Below, one piece after another: positions 12,815-25,985 of a stretch of 64,000 bases of DNA (position 1 is its first letter; each line of letters opens with the position of its first letter). The DNA comes from Calliphora vicina. Its lineage: Eukaryota; Arthropoda; Insecta; Diptera; Calliphoridae. The notes beneath the pieces are model-generated. The model was not told where the DNA came from, ran no database searches, and saw only the letters and a program-made list of their open reading frames with translations. A program made the translations under genes and the position numbers. Location of the stretch: contig NC_088780.1 of the NCBI RefSeq assembly GCF_958450345.1, forward strand, positions 158,020,726-158,084,725. Reading direction: 5' to 3'.

Positions 12815-14364
12815 TTATTAATATTGTTGGATCAAGGATACGTTTTGGCTGGAATAGTGAGTATAAGTTTTTTCTGACTCACTCTTTATGTGACCACTCT
12901 ATTGTAATACAAGCGGTGTGTCAGCTGTGAAACTATTATTTTTCTTAATAACACTTTGCTACAGAAATGGCGACAAATTCAAATCTTCTATGCATTTTCG
13001 AACAGCCTTTAATTCTAATCAAATCGTACAATTTTTGAACAAGAGCAATATTTTTGCAAATTTTCGGGAAACTCCTCCGCCTGCCCATGTACACGTAAAT
13101 ATGTAAATACAAACAAACTCTCTAACACATTGACATAACACTTTCACATTTGCTTTATACTCGTATCTAGACTCTTTATATTTTTATTTTATTTTTGTTC
13201 TTTTCGGCCAGTTACGGTACCAGAATAGACACAGACAAAATGATAGAGATAAAGAAAAGTTCGACAAAAAAGTTTAGCAGACAAATAAATGAGGCAACAA
13301 CAATAGCAACAATAACACACAATGTTGTTTCAAACAAAATCCTACATATATTGTCTTCCATCACTGGCTAAATAATGATCATCAGCATGACAATGATGAT
13401 TAGGGGTTGCTGTTAGATGACTTTTGGTTTAGAGTATTAGTCCGTTCGTTTGGATATTTGTGTGTGTTACTTGTTACAGTATGTATTTTAGCCTTATACA
13501 CACACATACTTACCCATACATCTACTTATTATTTATGGCCAACCAGCCGCTTTAGCAAAAGCTTAGTTTAGATAAGAGGTGTACAAGCGTATATTTACTT
13601 TGTAATGTGTGCTTAAATAATTCGTAATCACATAGACAAACAGGATTAAAAGGACAACATCCTGAGCTACTTTTTACTATAAATATACAAACGAGTGTAA
13701 TATGTTTGAACGTTAGACTATGGCACTGCTAAGAGCAGTCAGAGTTAGTTGCTTTTTAACATATTGGTAGTATGAAAAAGTTTGCTAAAATGAATTAGTG
13801 GTGTAATGTGGATGTTAAAGTGGAGTTTATGGAGAAAAGTGTAATTTTAAAGAATTTGCTTTCTTTTAAATAACGTATTTATTCTCGCATTAACATTTTT
13901 TCAATATTTTTAAAAATAATAATACGATAATTACAAGATCAAACGAAAACTAGATCAATAGATTTTTTACAATTTTGATTATCTTCAATTTTATCGCTCT
14001 CTGATCCGCCTACTATCAGAGTTATACATTCTGTTAAATAAAATTCTGGGAGCCTTATTAATTTGCTACTAGTAGTAGAAATCATATAAAAATATGTTTG
14101 TTATTACATAAGTTATGGTTAATTAAAAATGTTCGTCTAACAAAACCCACAATACGTATGCTTGATATTAATTACTAAGTAAATTTCTTTAAATTCGTAT
14201 AACATTTTAAGTACTTAAAAATGTTATGAAGTGTAAAAGGAATATAAGTGACAATATTTTAGAGTATTTAAAAATATTACAAAAAATTTCCAAAAAATTT
14301 TACTTTTTCGAAAACATTTAATTTTGTTATTGTTATTATAATAAAAGCCCCTCTATTTATCATA
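12815..14364. other. No gene seen
   Basis: Non-coding DNA between satellite arrays a and b, with mixed composition, several ACACACATAC-type short repeats (13495-13515) and no recognisable element. Confidence 0.55.
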
Positions 14365-15622
14365 ATAAAGTAGTAGTATTTTTACTACTTTTTTAAAAAA
14401 GTAGTTTTTCTACTACTATTTTAAAATAGTAGTATTTCTACTACTTTTTAAAATTAATAGTAATAGAATACTATCCTAAAAAAGTACTACTTTTTAAAAA
14501 AATAAATATCTACACCTTTTCTAAAATAGTAGTACTTCTACTACTTTTTAAAAAAACTAGTATTTCTAGCACTATTTTCAAATGAAAGTAGTATAACTAC
14601 TACTTTTTAAAAACGTAGTATTTCTACTACGTTTTAAAAACGTAGTATTTTTACTACTTTTTTATAAAAGTAGTATTTCTACTACTTTCTTATAAAAGTA
14701 GTATTTCTACTACTTTTTTATAAAAGCAGTATTTCTACTACTTTCTTATAAAAGTAGTATTTCTACTACTTTTTTATAAAAGCAGTACTACTTTCTTATA
14801 AAAGTAGTATTTCTACTACTTTCTTATAAAAGTAGTATTTCTACTACTTTTTTATAAAAGCAGAACTACTTTCTTATAAAAGTAGTATTTCTACTACTTT
14901 TTTATAAAAGTAGTATTTCTACTACTTTTTTATAAAAGCAGTACTACTTTCTTATAAAAGTAGTATTTCTACTACTTTTTTATAAAAGTAGTATTTCTAC
15001 TACTTTTTATAAAAGTAGTATTTCTACTACTTTTTTATAAAAGTAGTATTTAAAAAAATGTAGTATTTCTACTATTTTTCTAAAATAGTATTTCTACTTT
15101 CTGCTATTTTTAGTAAAATAAAGTAGTATTTCTACAAATTTCTTAAAAAAATGTAGTATTTCTACTAATTTTTAAAAAAAAAAAAATAGTAGTATATCTA
15201 CTCCTTTTCTAAAATAGTAGTATTTCAACTACATTTTTAAAAAATTAATAATACCTTTTAAAAATAGTAGTATTTCGCTACACTACTTCTTTCTACTTAT
15301 TTTGTAAATAGTAGTATTTCTACTACATTTTTAAAATATTAGTACAATTTTCTACTACTTTATTAAATACGTAGTATTTATACTACTTTCTATAAATACT
15401 AGTATCTCTACTACTTTTTTAAAAAAGTGGTATTTCTACTACTTTTTAAAAAACAATTTTTTTAGCAGAACAACGATTTAATTTAAATTTATTTTCTGGT
15501 TTATTTTTTGGAAAAATTCAGATTATGTTCGGTTTTTGGTGCTAGTTTTATTATTTGTAGAGATACCGATTTTACCCCCTTAAAATTCGAATTGCAAAAA
15601 ATCCCTTCTTAGTGGATCTAAA
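14365..15622 (-). mobile_element. Helitron-like element with palindromic satellite core, copy b
   Basis: Array of 28-bp units (AAAAGTAGTATTTCTACTAC plus TTTCTTAT), most regular at 14640-15040. The right flank 15454-15622, read on the minus strand, gives GATCCACTAAGAAGGGATTT and then the AGGGGGTAAAA text shared with the Helitron at 33.8 kb. The 3' (left) end shows no CTAG and appears lost. Confidence 0.6.
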
Positions 15623-17464
15623 CGTTGGGACATCAAAACATAAAAATTTTAAAAATTTCAAAATTGTGAACAAATTTTGTATGGAAAAATTTGCAAATAG
15701 ACAGAATGCACCTGTCATCTGCACAAAATTGCCTTTCCAATGAAACCGATTTGGAGCATATCGGTTGGATGGTTTCAGAGTCTATAACGGACATACATAG
15801 GTAGGTAGAAAATTTGTTTGTATTTTTTTAATATTTTATTTTTATAAATAAGTCCACAACCAGCCGTGCATTGGAGAAGGAATTATACAAATTTATAATG
15901 GAAAGTTTCGATAGTAGAATGGGTATGTGCTAGCAAAGCCGCGGAGTCAGTCCATTTGCCCTATATGTTATTCCATTCATAAGCAATTCCTGTGTACTTT
16001 ATGATTTAATAACAAATTTTGCTAATGAAGCGTAAACAGTTTCATTTACAACTTTGATATCTTAGAAATTTTTCGGCAAAAATTTTCGTAGAATTTTTTA
16101 ATCCTTCAATATCCTTTTTGAAAAGACTTTTTGACAAGCTGGACTATAAGTTTATTCTACAAAAATGATCTACTCAATATTCGCTTTCAAAATTATAGGG
16201 ACGCTATTCTATTCCAAAAATGCTGTTGAACAGCGTTATTAGTGATATTTAAAAATAATTTGTATAATTCCAAGCTAAAGTAAAGCCATCATTTCCCAAA
16301 TGCTAAAAGATTTATTATAAACAGATTAGTTAGGCGTGATCAGGCAAAAAACAACATCTCCCTCCCAAAAAATGGTTATTTGTATTGATATTTGCAATCA
16401 GTCCCACTCTGCGTATACGTATCATAATTATTTAAATATTTAATAATATTAATCATACGTTTAAATAATGAGTTACTCATTTTCATTTTTATAAAATCAC
16501 ACCAAATATAGTTCATTTAAATATAAATAATCTTAGGAGATTACTACAATAATCTTTAAAACTCTAACCATTTCAAAAACAAACAAAAAATACTAATTTT
16601 ACCATGAAATCATGCTATCAAACTTCTCATTATTAAAATGAAAATTTTAAATAAAATAAAACTTCGCTGTAAATGTCAATTTTAAATGGTGCAAAGAGAA
16701 TGAGTATAATCTCTGTAGGATCTCTCACCATCAAAATGCTGGTCGTGTAATATTAATAGTAAATTTACAAAATATATCATACTTACAACAAATACAACGT
16801 CTCTACATTACATTGCATTACACTCTACATACTATGTACTTAGGTACGTATGTATGTACTCATACATCAGCTTATTAATATTCTCCACCACACTCTCATA
16901 AGTGTGTACGAGTGTATGAGTAATCTGGCATTTGGTTTTCAACTTCCGTTTTAGTGATTGTGTGGCCTTTTTTTCCTTTTATGAAAGTTGAGTAATTTTC
17001 AAAATAGAAAAAAAAAGTGAAAGAAATAATAATATAAAGTACTTAGCTAAAGCAAATTACTGGTACATGTGTGTGTGTTTATGTGTTGTTCACTTCGAAA
17101 TCTGATATTTATTTTAAGATTACTTTAATATTAAACCATAAAAAAGAACACAAACTTAAATGTAAAAGGACATGGTACTTTTAGGAAATATAAACAATTT
17201 AAGCATTAAATATAACAATGTTATGTGGAAGAACATAAATATTTTATTTTCTTTAAATTTGAGTAAATTGTTTATTGTAGTAACGATATATTAGTTAAAT
17301 TTTAGTTTGATTATATTAAAGTTTTATTAAATCAATAAAGGCTAAAAACTCCAATACAAAAATAGTTCAATAATAAAATTATTGCGCTAATTATCGTTAC
17401 AAAAAACAAATTTTACTGGAGAGTGTTATTATTATTAAATTTCTTTAATAATATAACCGATTTA
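15623..17464. other. No gene seen; one repeat shared with 21.5 kb
   Basis: 15628-15715 (AAAATTTGCAAATAGACAGA, ATGCACCTGTCATC) resembles 21497-21590. The remainder is AT-rich intergenic DNA. Confidence 0.5.
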
Positions 17465-17563
17465 GGGCCAACTTGCCTTTATTGTTAAAGTTAACTTTAA
17501 GGATACCTTTTTCTATTGCTTAAAGTTACCTTTAACTATAAAGGCAAGTTGTAATAATGGCCC
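17465..17563. mobile_element. Short MITE, GGGCCAACTTGCCTTTA ends
   Basis: About 99 bases. GGGCCAACTTGCCTTTA near the left end pairs with TAAAGGCAAGTTG near the right end, and TTAAAGTTAACTTTAAGG with AAAGTTACCTTTAA. The left end reads GGGCCA and the right end TGGCCC. Confidence 0.55.
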
Positions 17564-17689
17564 TTAGTAAATAAAATTTCACATACGATAAAATTAACTT
17601 AATAATATTTCCATAAATATAGCGAATATCGGTATAATATTTTACAATGTAAAAATTTAACATACGATAATTTCGCGCAAAGGGGAAAG

Positions 17690-20190
17690 CTTTTACCAGG
17701 CGTATGCTATTACGATAAAAAGTACTACTTTTTAAAAAAGTAGTATTTATACTACTATGTATTTGCATAAAGTAGTAATTCTACTAATTTTTTTAAAAAG
17801 ATGTAGTATTTCAACTCCTTTTTTTAAAATAGTAGTATTTCTATTTTAAAAATGTTGTATTACTACTACTTTTTAAAAAAGTACAATTTCTATTTTTTTT
17901 TTCTTAAAAAGTAGTATTTCTACTACTTTTTTAAAGAAAATGGTAGTATTTACATTTCTAAAATAGTAGTTCTGCTACTTTTTTAAAATAAAGTAGTATG
18001 TCTACTACCTTTTTAAAAAAGTATTTCTACTACTTTTTAAAAAATAGTATTCTTAAAAAAAATAGTAGCAAAATAAAATAGTATTTCTACTACTTTTCTA
18101 AAATAGTATCATTTCTACAAATTTTTGAAAAAAGTAATATTTCTACTAAAATTGTAGTATTTCTACTACATTTTTAAAAAGGTAGTATTTCTACTATTTT
18201 TTTAAAAAAGGTAGTATTTTTACTATTTTTTTTAAAAAGGTAGTATTCCTACTACTTTCTTATGTTGTATTGCTACTACTTGTTAAAAAAGTACTATTTC
18301 TACTACTTTTTTAAGGAAAATGGTAGTGTTTCCTTTTCTAAAATAGTTGTATTTCTACTATTTAAAAAAATAGTAATATTTCTTCTACTTTTTTAAAATA
18401 AAGTAGTATGTCTACTACTTAAAAAAAAAAATGTAGTATTTCTACTACTTTTAAAAAAATAGTATACTTTAAAAAAATAGTGGCAAAATAAAGTAGTAGT
18501 AAAATACATAGTATTATTTCTACAAATTTTTTCAAAAAGTAATATTTCTACTAAAATTGTAGTATTTGTACTACTTTTATAAATAGGTAGTATTTCTACT
18601 ATTATTTTAAAAAGGTAGTATGTCTTTCTACTACTTTTTTAAAAAGGTAGTTCATGTTTCTACTACTTTTTTAAAAAGGTAGTATTTATACTTTTTCAAA
18701 AAGCTAGTATTTCTACTACTTTTTCAAAAAGATAGTATTTCTACTACTTTTTTAAAAACGTAATATTTCTACTACTTTTTTAAAAAGGTAGTATTTCTAT
18801 TACTTTTTAACAAGGTAGTATTTCTACTACTTTTTTAAAAAGGTAGTATTTTTACTACTTTTTTAAAAAGGTAGTATTTCTACTATATTTTTAAAATAGT
18901 CGTATTTCTTCTACTTTTTTAAAAGCGTACTATTTTAAAAATTTAGTATTTCTACTACTTTTTTTAAAAAGGAAGTATTTCTACTACTTTTTTAAAAAGG
19001 TAGTATATTTTTAAAAGAAAATGGTATTTCTACTCTTTTAAAAAATTTTTATTTCTACTAATCTTTTTCTGAAATAGTAGTATTTTTTTACTACTTTTTA
19101 AAAAAAGTACTTTTACCACTACTTTTTAAAAAAGTAGTGGTAAAATAGTAATATTTCTGCTACTTTTTTAAAATAAAATAGTATGTCTACTACTTTAAAA
19201 AAAAAAACGTAGTATTTCTACTACTTTTTAAAAAATAGTATACTTTAAAAAAATAGTGGCAAAATAAAGTAGTAGTAAAATACATAGTATTATTTCTACA
19301 AATTTTTTCAAAAAGTAATATTTCTACTAAAATTGTAGTATTTCTACTATTATTTTAAAAAGGTAGTATGTCTTTCTACTACTTTTTCAAAAAGGTAGTA
19401 TTTCTACTACTTTTTAACAAGGTAGTATTTCTACTACTTTTTTAAAAAGGTAGTATTTTTACTACTTTTTCAAAAAGGTAGTATTTCTACTATATTTTTA
19501 AAATAGTAGTATTTCTTCTACTTTTTTAAAAGCGTACTATTTTAAAAATTTAGTATTTCTACTACTTTTTTTAAAAAGGAAGTATTTCTACTACTTTTTT
19601 AAAAAGGTAGTATATTTTTAAAAGAAAATGGTATTTCTACTACTCTTTTAAAAAATTTTTATTTCTACTAATCTTTTTCTGAAATAGTAGTATTTTTTAC
19701 TATTTTTTAAAAAAAGTACTTTTACCACTACTTTTTAAAAAAGTAGTATTTCTACTACTTTAAAAAAAGTATAATATAATCTAAAATAGTAGTATGTAGT
19801 ATATCTACTACTTTTTAATAGAAAATAGTAGTATTTCCTCTTCTAAAATAGTGGATTTCAACTACATTTTAACGTAGTATTTTTACTACTTTTTTTAAAA
19901 AAAAAAAAGTAATATTTCTACTCCTTTACTACTTCTTTTTTAATAAGTAATATTTCTACTAAAGTAGTAGTATTTCTACTGCTGTTAAGATAATTTTTTT
20001 AACCAGAACAACAATTTCATTTAAATTTATTTTGTGGTACAAAAATCATAAAGTACCACTTATTTTTTGGAAAAATTCATATTATGTTGGATTTTTCGTG
20101 ATAGCTTCATTAGTTCTAGAGATACCGATTTAAACAGTTTTTATCCCCTTAAAATTCAAATTGCCAAAAATCCCTTCTTAGTGGATCAAC
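17690..20190 (-). mobile_element. Helitron-like element with palindromic satellite core, copy c
   Basis: Largest array, of GTAGTATTTCTACTAC units with T6A5-like spacers. It has higher-order duplication: a block with AAATAGTGGCAAAATAAAG recurs near 18475 and 19252, and a diverged version lies near 18058. The right flank 19985-20190 matches copies a and b. The left end, read on the minus strand, contains AATAGCATACGCCTGG, matching the 3' end of copy a. A foldback arm starts at 20193. Confidence 0.6.
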
Positions 20191-20192
20191 AC

Positions 20193-21490
20193 TAGGGTGG
20201 TCCTTAATAAACGAAAGTTGGATTTTGGCCATTCTCGCCCTCCAGTTTGGTGAACATTAGTAAAAAAATCATCCTGAAAAAATTTTAAGTAAATCGGTTG
20301 GGGATAAGACGTGCCGCAAGCCCTCTGAAGTTTTGAGATGCATTTGCAAGGGGAAAAAATGCATTTTATTCAGTTTTTGTAAAAATTTTGCCATTAAAAA
20401 ATTACTTTTGCAATTTAATTTAAAAGAATCGAAATGTGTACGTAATTGTCCTTCTAATGAGACATAAAAAACAGAAATTGGTCAAAAAATGTTAAAGTTA
20501 TTAAAAATTCGCCAGGCCATTAACGTGTCTCAGGCAACTAGAACAGTAATGTTCACGCCATACAACAATTGTTTGAAAAATTTACACACATTTGTTACGC
20601 TCTTTTAAAAACTTTTGTTCATTCATCGTTTAGCTCTCGATGAAAACACATGCGACGGACTATCGTAATTTTTTTCAGACATTTACTAAGCATTGTTGTT
20701 GGTTGTTTTTGGACGAAGCATAGCAAACACAAGCGTTTCAATTGCAATTGAACACAAAATAACAAAGTCAAAAATAAATACAAAATTAAATAGAATTTAA
20801 GCCGTATAATGCATATTTTTTCTTTTCCTTAAAATTTAAATTACATTCATTAAATAAATTGGTTATATGTGACAAAAATTCTAAATCTAAACATTCATTA
20901 TTTTGTTCTTATTTTAAATGTTTGACATTATGTTTGCTGGGTAGCTCTCTCACCAATACATCTTCATTTTTATTTTTGAACATCACTGAACTAGAATAAG
21001 AAAGGTAGGAACAAAATTAACATATTTTGATAAATATTAAAATTAAAGCTCATTTTTACTTAAAATATGTCCATATTTACTTGTATATGTGTTTTTGTCT
21101 TCGTAGGATACCGCTAACCTATTCTTAGGTATGAACAAAAAAATAAATTTTTTTAACGCCAGTTTCAAAACTCCATTTTCAAATTTTTAAAAATTTTGTT
21201 AAACAAATTTCAGAATTTTTTAATCATCTCATTGGGATTTATTAAGAATATAATAGGGAATAAAAATGTGAAAAAAAATTATGAAAATATCTCTTATAGT
21301 TTTTCCGTACCTGCGATTTAAATTTTGAAATTTTCGAGAAAAACCAATTATTTGGCAATTTTTAGGCGAATGAGCTCTATTTCCTTACTCTTATGATAAT
21401 TCTAAATATACTCTGGAACTTTTAATAAAATCGGAAAACATTAACCCTTAAATCGTGAAGGTCAAAGGTCAAATTTTTCAATATTTGGAA
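20193..21490 (+). mobile_element. Foldback element, left arm only
   Basis: Begins TAGGGTGGTCCTTAATAAAC and follows the left arm of the 51.9-kb palindrome to TTTTTCAATATTTGG. The right arm is absent. A hAT-type MITE interrupts it at 20544-20988. Confidence 0.7.
20544..20988 (+). mobile_element. hAT-type MITE with 8-bp target duplication
   Basis: Ends CAGTAATGTTC and GAACATCACTG, flanked by AACTAGAA on both sides (20536-20543 and 20989-20996). The flanking text matches the uninterrupted foldback arm at 52.2 kb, which confirms the insertion. The 445-bp interior matches 46550-46957 in reverse. It has no coding capacity. Confidence 0.9.
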
Positions 21491-23365
21491 ACTTTTGAAC
21501 TTTTGAATACAAAATTTCAAAAGTTAAAAATTGTGAAAAAAAAATGTGTATAGGAAAATTCGCGAATGGACCGCATGCACCTTATACAGTGTTATCTCGA
21601 TCTTATTATCATAGAGAATAGACATAGAGCGGAAACTCTCCTGTCAAAGAACTAACTCAGTTGTCAAAAACCTAAGTGGTGAGAATGGATTAGTAGAAAA
21701 ATCTATGTGAAAACAAAAACAACACTCGTATGTGTGATTATTTTGAGTAATTTTTTTGTTTGAGTTTTTTTCTAGTTTCCGCTCTATGTTTCTCTATGCT
21801 TATTATTATATAAAGATTGTTAATTTTCTATTAAATCATAAAGTACACAAAGTTACACAGGTTATTTTTGGAATAGCTCCTCACGCAAATGGCCTCTATG
21901 ACTTTGCTAGCCCATACACACTGTTTCATGATTTTCATGATAGACCCCTTTCACACTTGGCAATTTACATAGTTGCGTAAGTTTCTTGTGTTTGTAGATG
22001 TCAGAGGGTTAAGGAGAAGACATGTTTGCATGCTGTTTTGTTGTTTCGCAACTAAATTGCCTAGTGTGAAAGGGGTCTTACATTAATGTGGCTGCATTAC
22101 TTTGAATTATGTTGAATTTCCTTCTTGAATACACGGGTGATTATGGGCTTGTTATCATTAACTTCAAGTAACCCCATAAAATGAAAACCAATGAAATGCT
22201 GTAGGCGGTTTGCTCAGCAATACCAAATTGCAATAGTTTTTTAATATTTTTTTTAAGTCACTGGGCTATCCTAATAATCATTTGTCACATTTTATAATAA
22301 AAAGTCAGGAAGCATTTAACACTAATTTAACAGTTACCATGACTGACTGTTTGGACAGCCTTTACAATAACTTGGCAATAGTGTGACACATACAAAAAAA
22401 ACTAATCTGAAGGACAAATAAAATGATATTGAATGCAAGTTTTCTACACAAATCACACAAAGACTTTGCGACAAACAACAGTAACTACTGCAGGTAAAAA
22501 TTACTTTTTTTCACATGCACAAATAAAATTTTTATATAATTGCAATACCCTTTTAGTAAAAATAACAAGTTTAAAGGACTATTTACATACACTCACACTC
22601 TCCTCCTTAACAGCCTTGCTCTTGATCACATAAAGGTAGTGAGTGAGTGGCTTCATGTTATGATGTTGATGAGGATGTTGATGTGCTGCTGAACAGATGC
22701 TAAGGCAACGAATGATGATTGCTCAATTGAAGTGTTTACTTAAGCAAATACTAAGAGCAAATAAAACTAATAATAACTACTTTGCGAATAGGAAATGAAT
22801 AGACATCAACTTGTTGAAAGTCATAAACACACACATAGACTTACTTATACACATATATGTATAAGTAAATGGACAAACACATATTCGCCGGCAGTTACTT
22901 TTATACAGAAACTTTCAAAAACCAAAAATAAAATGAACTGACACCAACTGACAAACTTAACAATAAGTGAATAATAGAAAATGTTTGTCTTACAAATACT
23001 TGTACAAATACAAACACTAAAATATACAGACACACACACACACCTACCTACAACAAATACAAACATTTACTCATAGAATCACATATAAACTTATACCCAC
23101 TAAACATTTGTCTGGGAAAATTTGTAAATTTTACAAAATTTACAAATTTTCCCATTTCCTGTAAGAGTTCTAAAGGAATTTTAGATATTCCTGATTGATA
23201 TCGAACAAAAGTCTGACAACCCTTCCTATAGAGTCCTAGTGTAGACTTGAATTGTGAATTTAGCTGGATCCCCGTCTCGTGACAGAAAGAAATTTAGACA
23301 AATCGCTTAATTTTCTGATAAATTTTCAGAATTAGTTCAGAATATTCTGTCTCAGATACATATAT
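21491..23365. other. No gene seen
   Basis: Starts with the repeat shared with 15.63 kb. A possible inverted pair, AGACCCCTTTCACACTTGGCAATT (in part) near 21941 and CTAGTGTGAAAGGGGTCT near 22059, suggests a ~140-bp MITE. The rest is CA-rich intergenic DNA. Confidence 0.5.
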
Positions 23366-23626
23366 ATCCCAATATGCATTTTAAGTGCAATTCAAGTTCA
23401 AATCAAGTGTAATTCAAGCCTTGAATTATAGTCAAGCAATTGAATTACAGTTTTATTACACTTCATTTCAATAACATTGGTTTTTGTTTGAAACATATTT
23501 AATTTTTCAAATATTTTTCAAGTTTAAAATATAATTACATTTGCATTTAAGTCAAATTCCAACAAAATGTTCAAGTGCTTGAATTTTTGGCGCTTTGGTG
23601 CTTATAATGTTTACTGGGATATTATA
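23366..23626. repeat. MITE-like repeat, partly inverted copy at 25.9 kb
   Basis: Ends ATCCCAATATGCATT and TTTACTGGGAT. The right part (TCAAGTGCTTGAATTTTTGG, GCGCT) recurs on the opposite strand at 25868-25985 as AGCGCTAAAAATTCAAGCAC. Confidence 0.5.
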
Positions 23627-24830
23627 TGTATGTCTATATGTTTAAATATCCTTGTATGTATTTACAATAGACTTGTACACATGTAGTAGTAGTTAAATTG
23701 CTGGCGGACATAAACTGTCAGAGTTTGGTCGAATAAATCGAGCACAACTTTCTCACAGACACACAAAATATCGTTCAATTATGAACGAACATACAATTCT
23801 AACGATAATGGACATCTAAAGAAGACAAATACTGCAAGCTGGAATAAAAAAAAATGTTCAAAGAGACAGAGACGAGCAGACAAATGTATGTACAAACATT
23901 TAGCAACAAATCAAGACCCTTTCAATTATTGAAGTTTGAATTCGTAATAGAACAAACTAAAACAACTACGTAAAAGATGCCATGAAATTGACAGTCCCAC
24001 TAATCAAATAGAGTCAATCGTATTCGAGTTCTGTCAATTTAAAATAAAGACCATCTTTTATAGTTTTAAGACAATAAATTAAAATATGGTTTTGTTGCTG
24101 TGTGAAATTTTGGATAACAATTTTCGAACACTTTACAGTTAAGGCAATGGATTAGGTAGATTGTTTAAATCACATCACTATTGCATTCAATAATAGCAGT
24201 TTATGAACCAAGGATTTAGACAATTGCGGGAAAATTTTAAATTTCTTACTAATTTGTGGAGATTTTATTTTATAATTAGTTTTCTTATTATTTATATTAG
24301 GTATCACATTTCCGTTAAATTACGAAATGATATGAATATAAACGTGGCATACTTTTAGGCATAATGAAAATTGTAATTTTGTATGAAAAATAATGAGATG
24401 GAAAAATGTAATAAATATTTGTTTCCAAGATTAGCTTCCGATTCAAAACGGTTAAAAGGTAAATGGTAACGATAAAATGTTTGTTACAATAACAAAATAC
24501 ACGTAAATTTACAGTCAAAGTACACGCTTGTAAGCACATACAATTTTCTGAAAATAAGTGAATTCATATACATAATTGTGAATAAATTCGAAAATAATCC
24601 ATCGATTTTTATGGTCGATATCTCATGTTGTTCCTTTGTGATAAAGCAATAAATCTGCTACAATTTCTTCCGTTTTCGTTTTCGATTTTTCATGAGTTTT
24701 TTTAAAACAAAAAAATTTACTATTTTCACGTAAAAAATATAGTTTTTGCTTAAATTTGTTATTATAACTCCGGAACTGCTGAGGCGATTTAAACGCAATA
24801 TATAAACGAATTAAAGGTTATATAAATTTA

Positions 24831-25495
24831 TTATACCCTTCACCTTCGTGAGAAGGGTATATATGAGTTTGTCATTCCGTTTGTAATTTCCACAATATAA
24901 TTTTCCGACCCTATAAAGTATAATTCTGGAGCCTTATAGATAGCGCAGTCGATTAAGCCATGTCTGTCTGTTGAAATAGACTTTACGAAGCCCCCAAATA
25001 ACGATTAATACATCAATATCTCCGGAATTCTTGCGGCTCGGTTGCTGTTTAAAATCGAGAAAATCGGTCCACAAATGGCTGAGATATAAGGAAAAAACCA
25101 GGACAACCTCGATTTTTTACCTATATCTGGTTTACTAAGACATTAATATAGACAATATGGATTTGATATGATAGATATTTCAAAGACCTGTGCTTGGACC
25201 TACAAAGGGTCAAAATCGGAAAAAATATTTTTTAACCCAAATTTTTTTTTCGCAACATATTAAAAAAAAAATTAAAAAACAAAAAAAAAACATTTAAAAT
25301 TTAAAAAAAAAAATTAATTTAAAAAATTTAAAAAAAATATAATTCGAACATTTTTTTTTCAAAAATTGAAAAAAAAAAACAACTTTGAAAAAAAAATTTT
25401 GTTTACCTAAAAATATTTAAAATTTTTATTTTGAAGTATAATTTGGTGAAGGGTATATAAGATTCGTCACAGCCGAATATAGCTCTCTTACTTGT
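24831..25495 (+). repeat. Dispersed repeat family A, copy 2
   Basis: TTATACCCTTCACCTTCGTGAGAAGGGTAT start, CATTCCGTTTGTAATTTC inside, end GGTGAAGGGTATATAAGATT then CAGCCGAATATAGCTCTCTTACTTGTT. Confidence 0.82.
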
Positions 25496-25867
25496 TTTTT
25501 TTTGTTAAGTTTACTTTAATAATATCGGACTAACAATTTATGAATAATCATTAATTGTGTGGAGAAACGTTTAAAAAAAATAACAATTTCACTTAAAATT
25601 TGTTTAAAAAAACTTCTCCATAGATTTTAAAATTTAGACCATATTTGTACTACTGTCACCACAATACATCAAAATTGTGTAGTGGTTTAAAAAGCCTCTA
25701 AAATTTTTTCGATTTTGTTGCCCTGTGTTATCGGTAACGGTAGCCAAACTTAAATTTTTATCTAGATAATAGATAATTGACTCGGAATTTATTAGTCCAT
25801 TTTGAGAATTCAATTAGAATACAAAGGAAAGTCCTTTTTGGAAACACAACCTTTTACCAAATAAAAC

Positions 25868-25985
25868 TATCCCAATAAGAACAAAAGCGCTAAAAATTCA
25901 AGCACTTGAACATTTTGTTGAAATATGACTTGACATGTTTTAATCTTGAAAAATATTTCAAAAACATAAATAACACTCTGCTACA
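25868..25985 (-). repeat. Inverted copy of the 23.4-kb MITE end
   Basis: ATCCCAATAAGAACAAAAGC, AGCACTTGAACATTTTGTTG and TTGAAAAATATTTC match 23475-23626 in reverse complement, so it is a solo end. Confidence 0.5.

Noticed and set aside
11430..20000. Possible CRISPR-like array (short palindromic repeats with spacers)
   Set aside because: The repeats are contiguous A/T-rich satellite units without unique spacers, in insect nuclear DNA.
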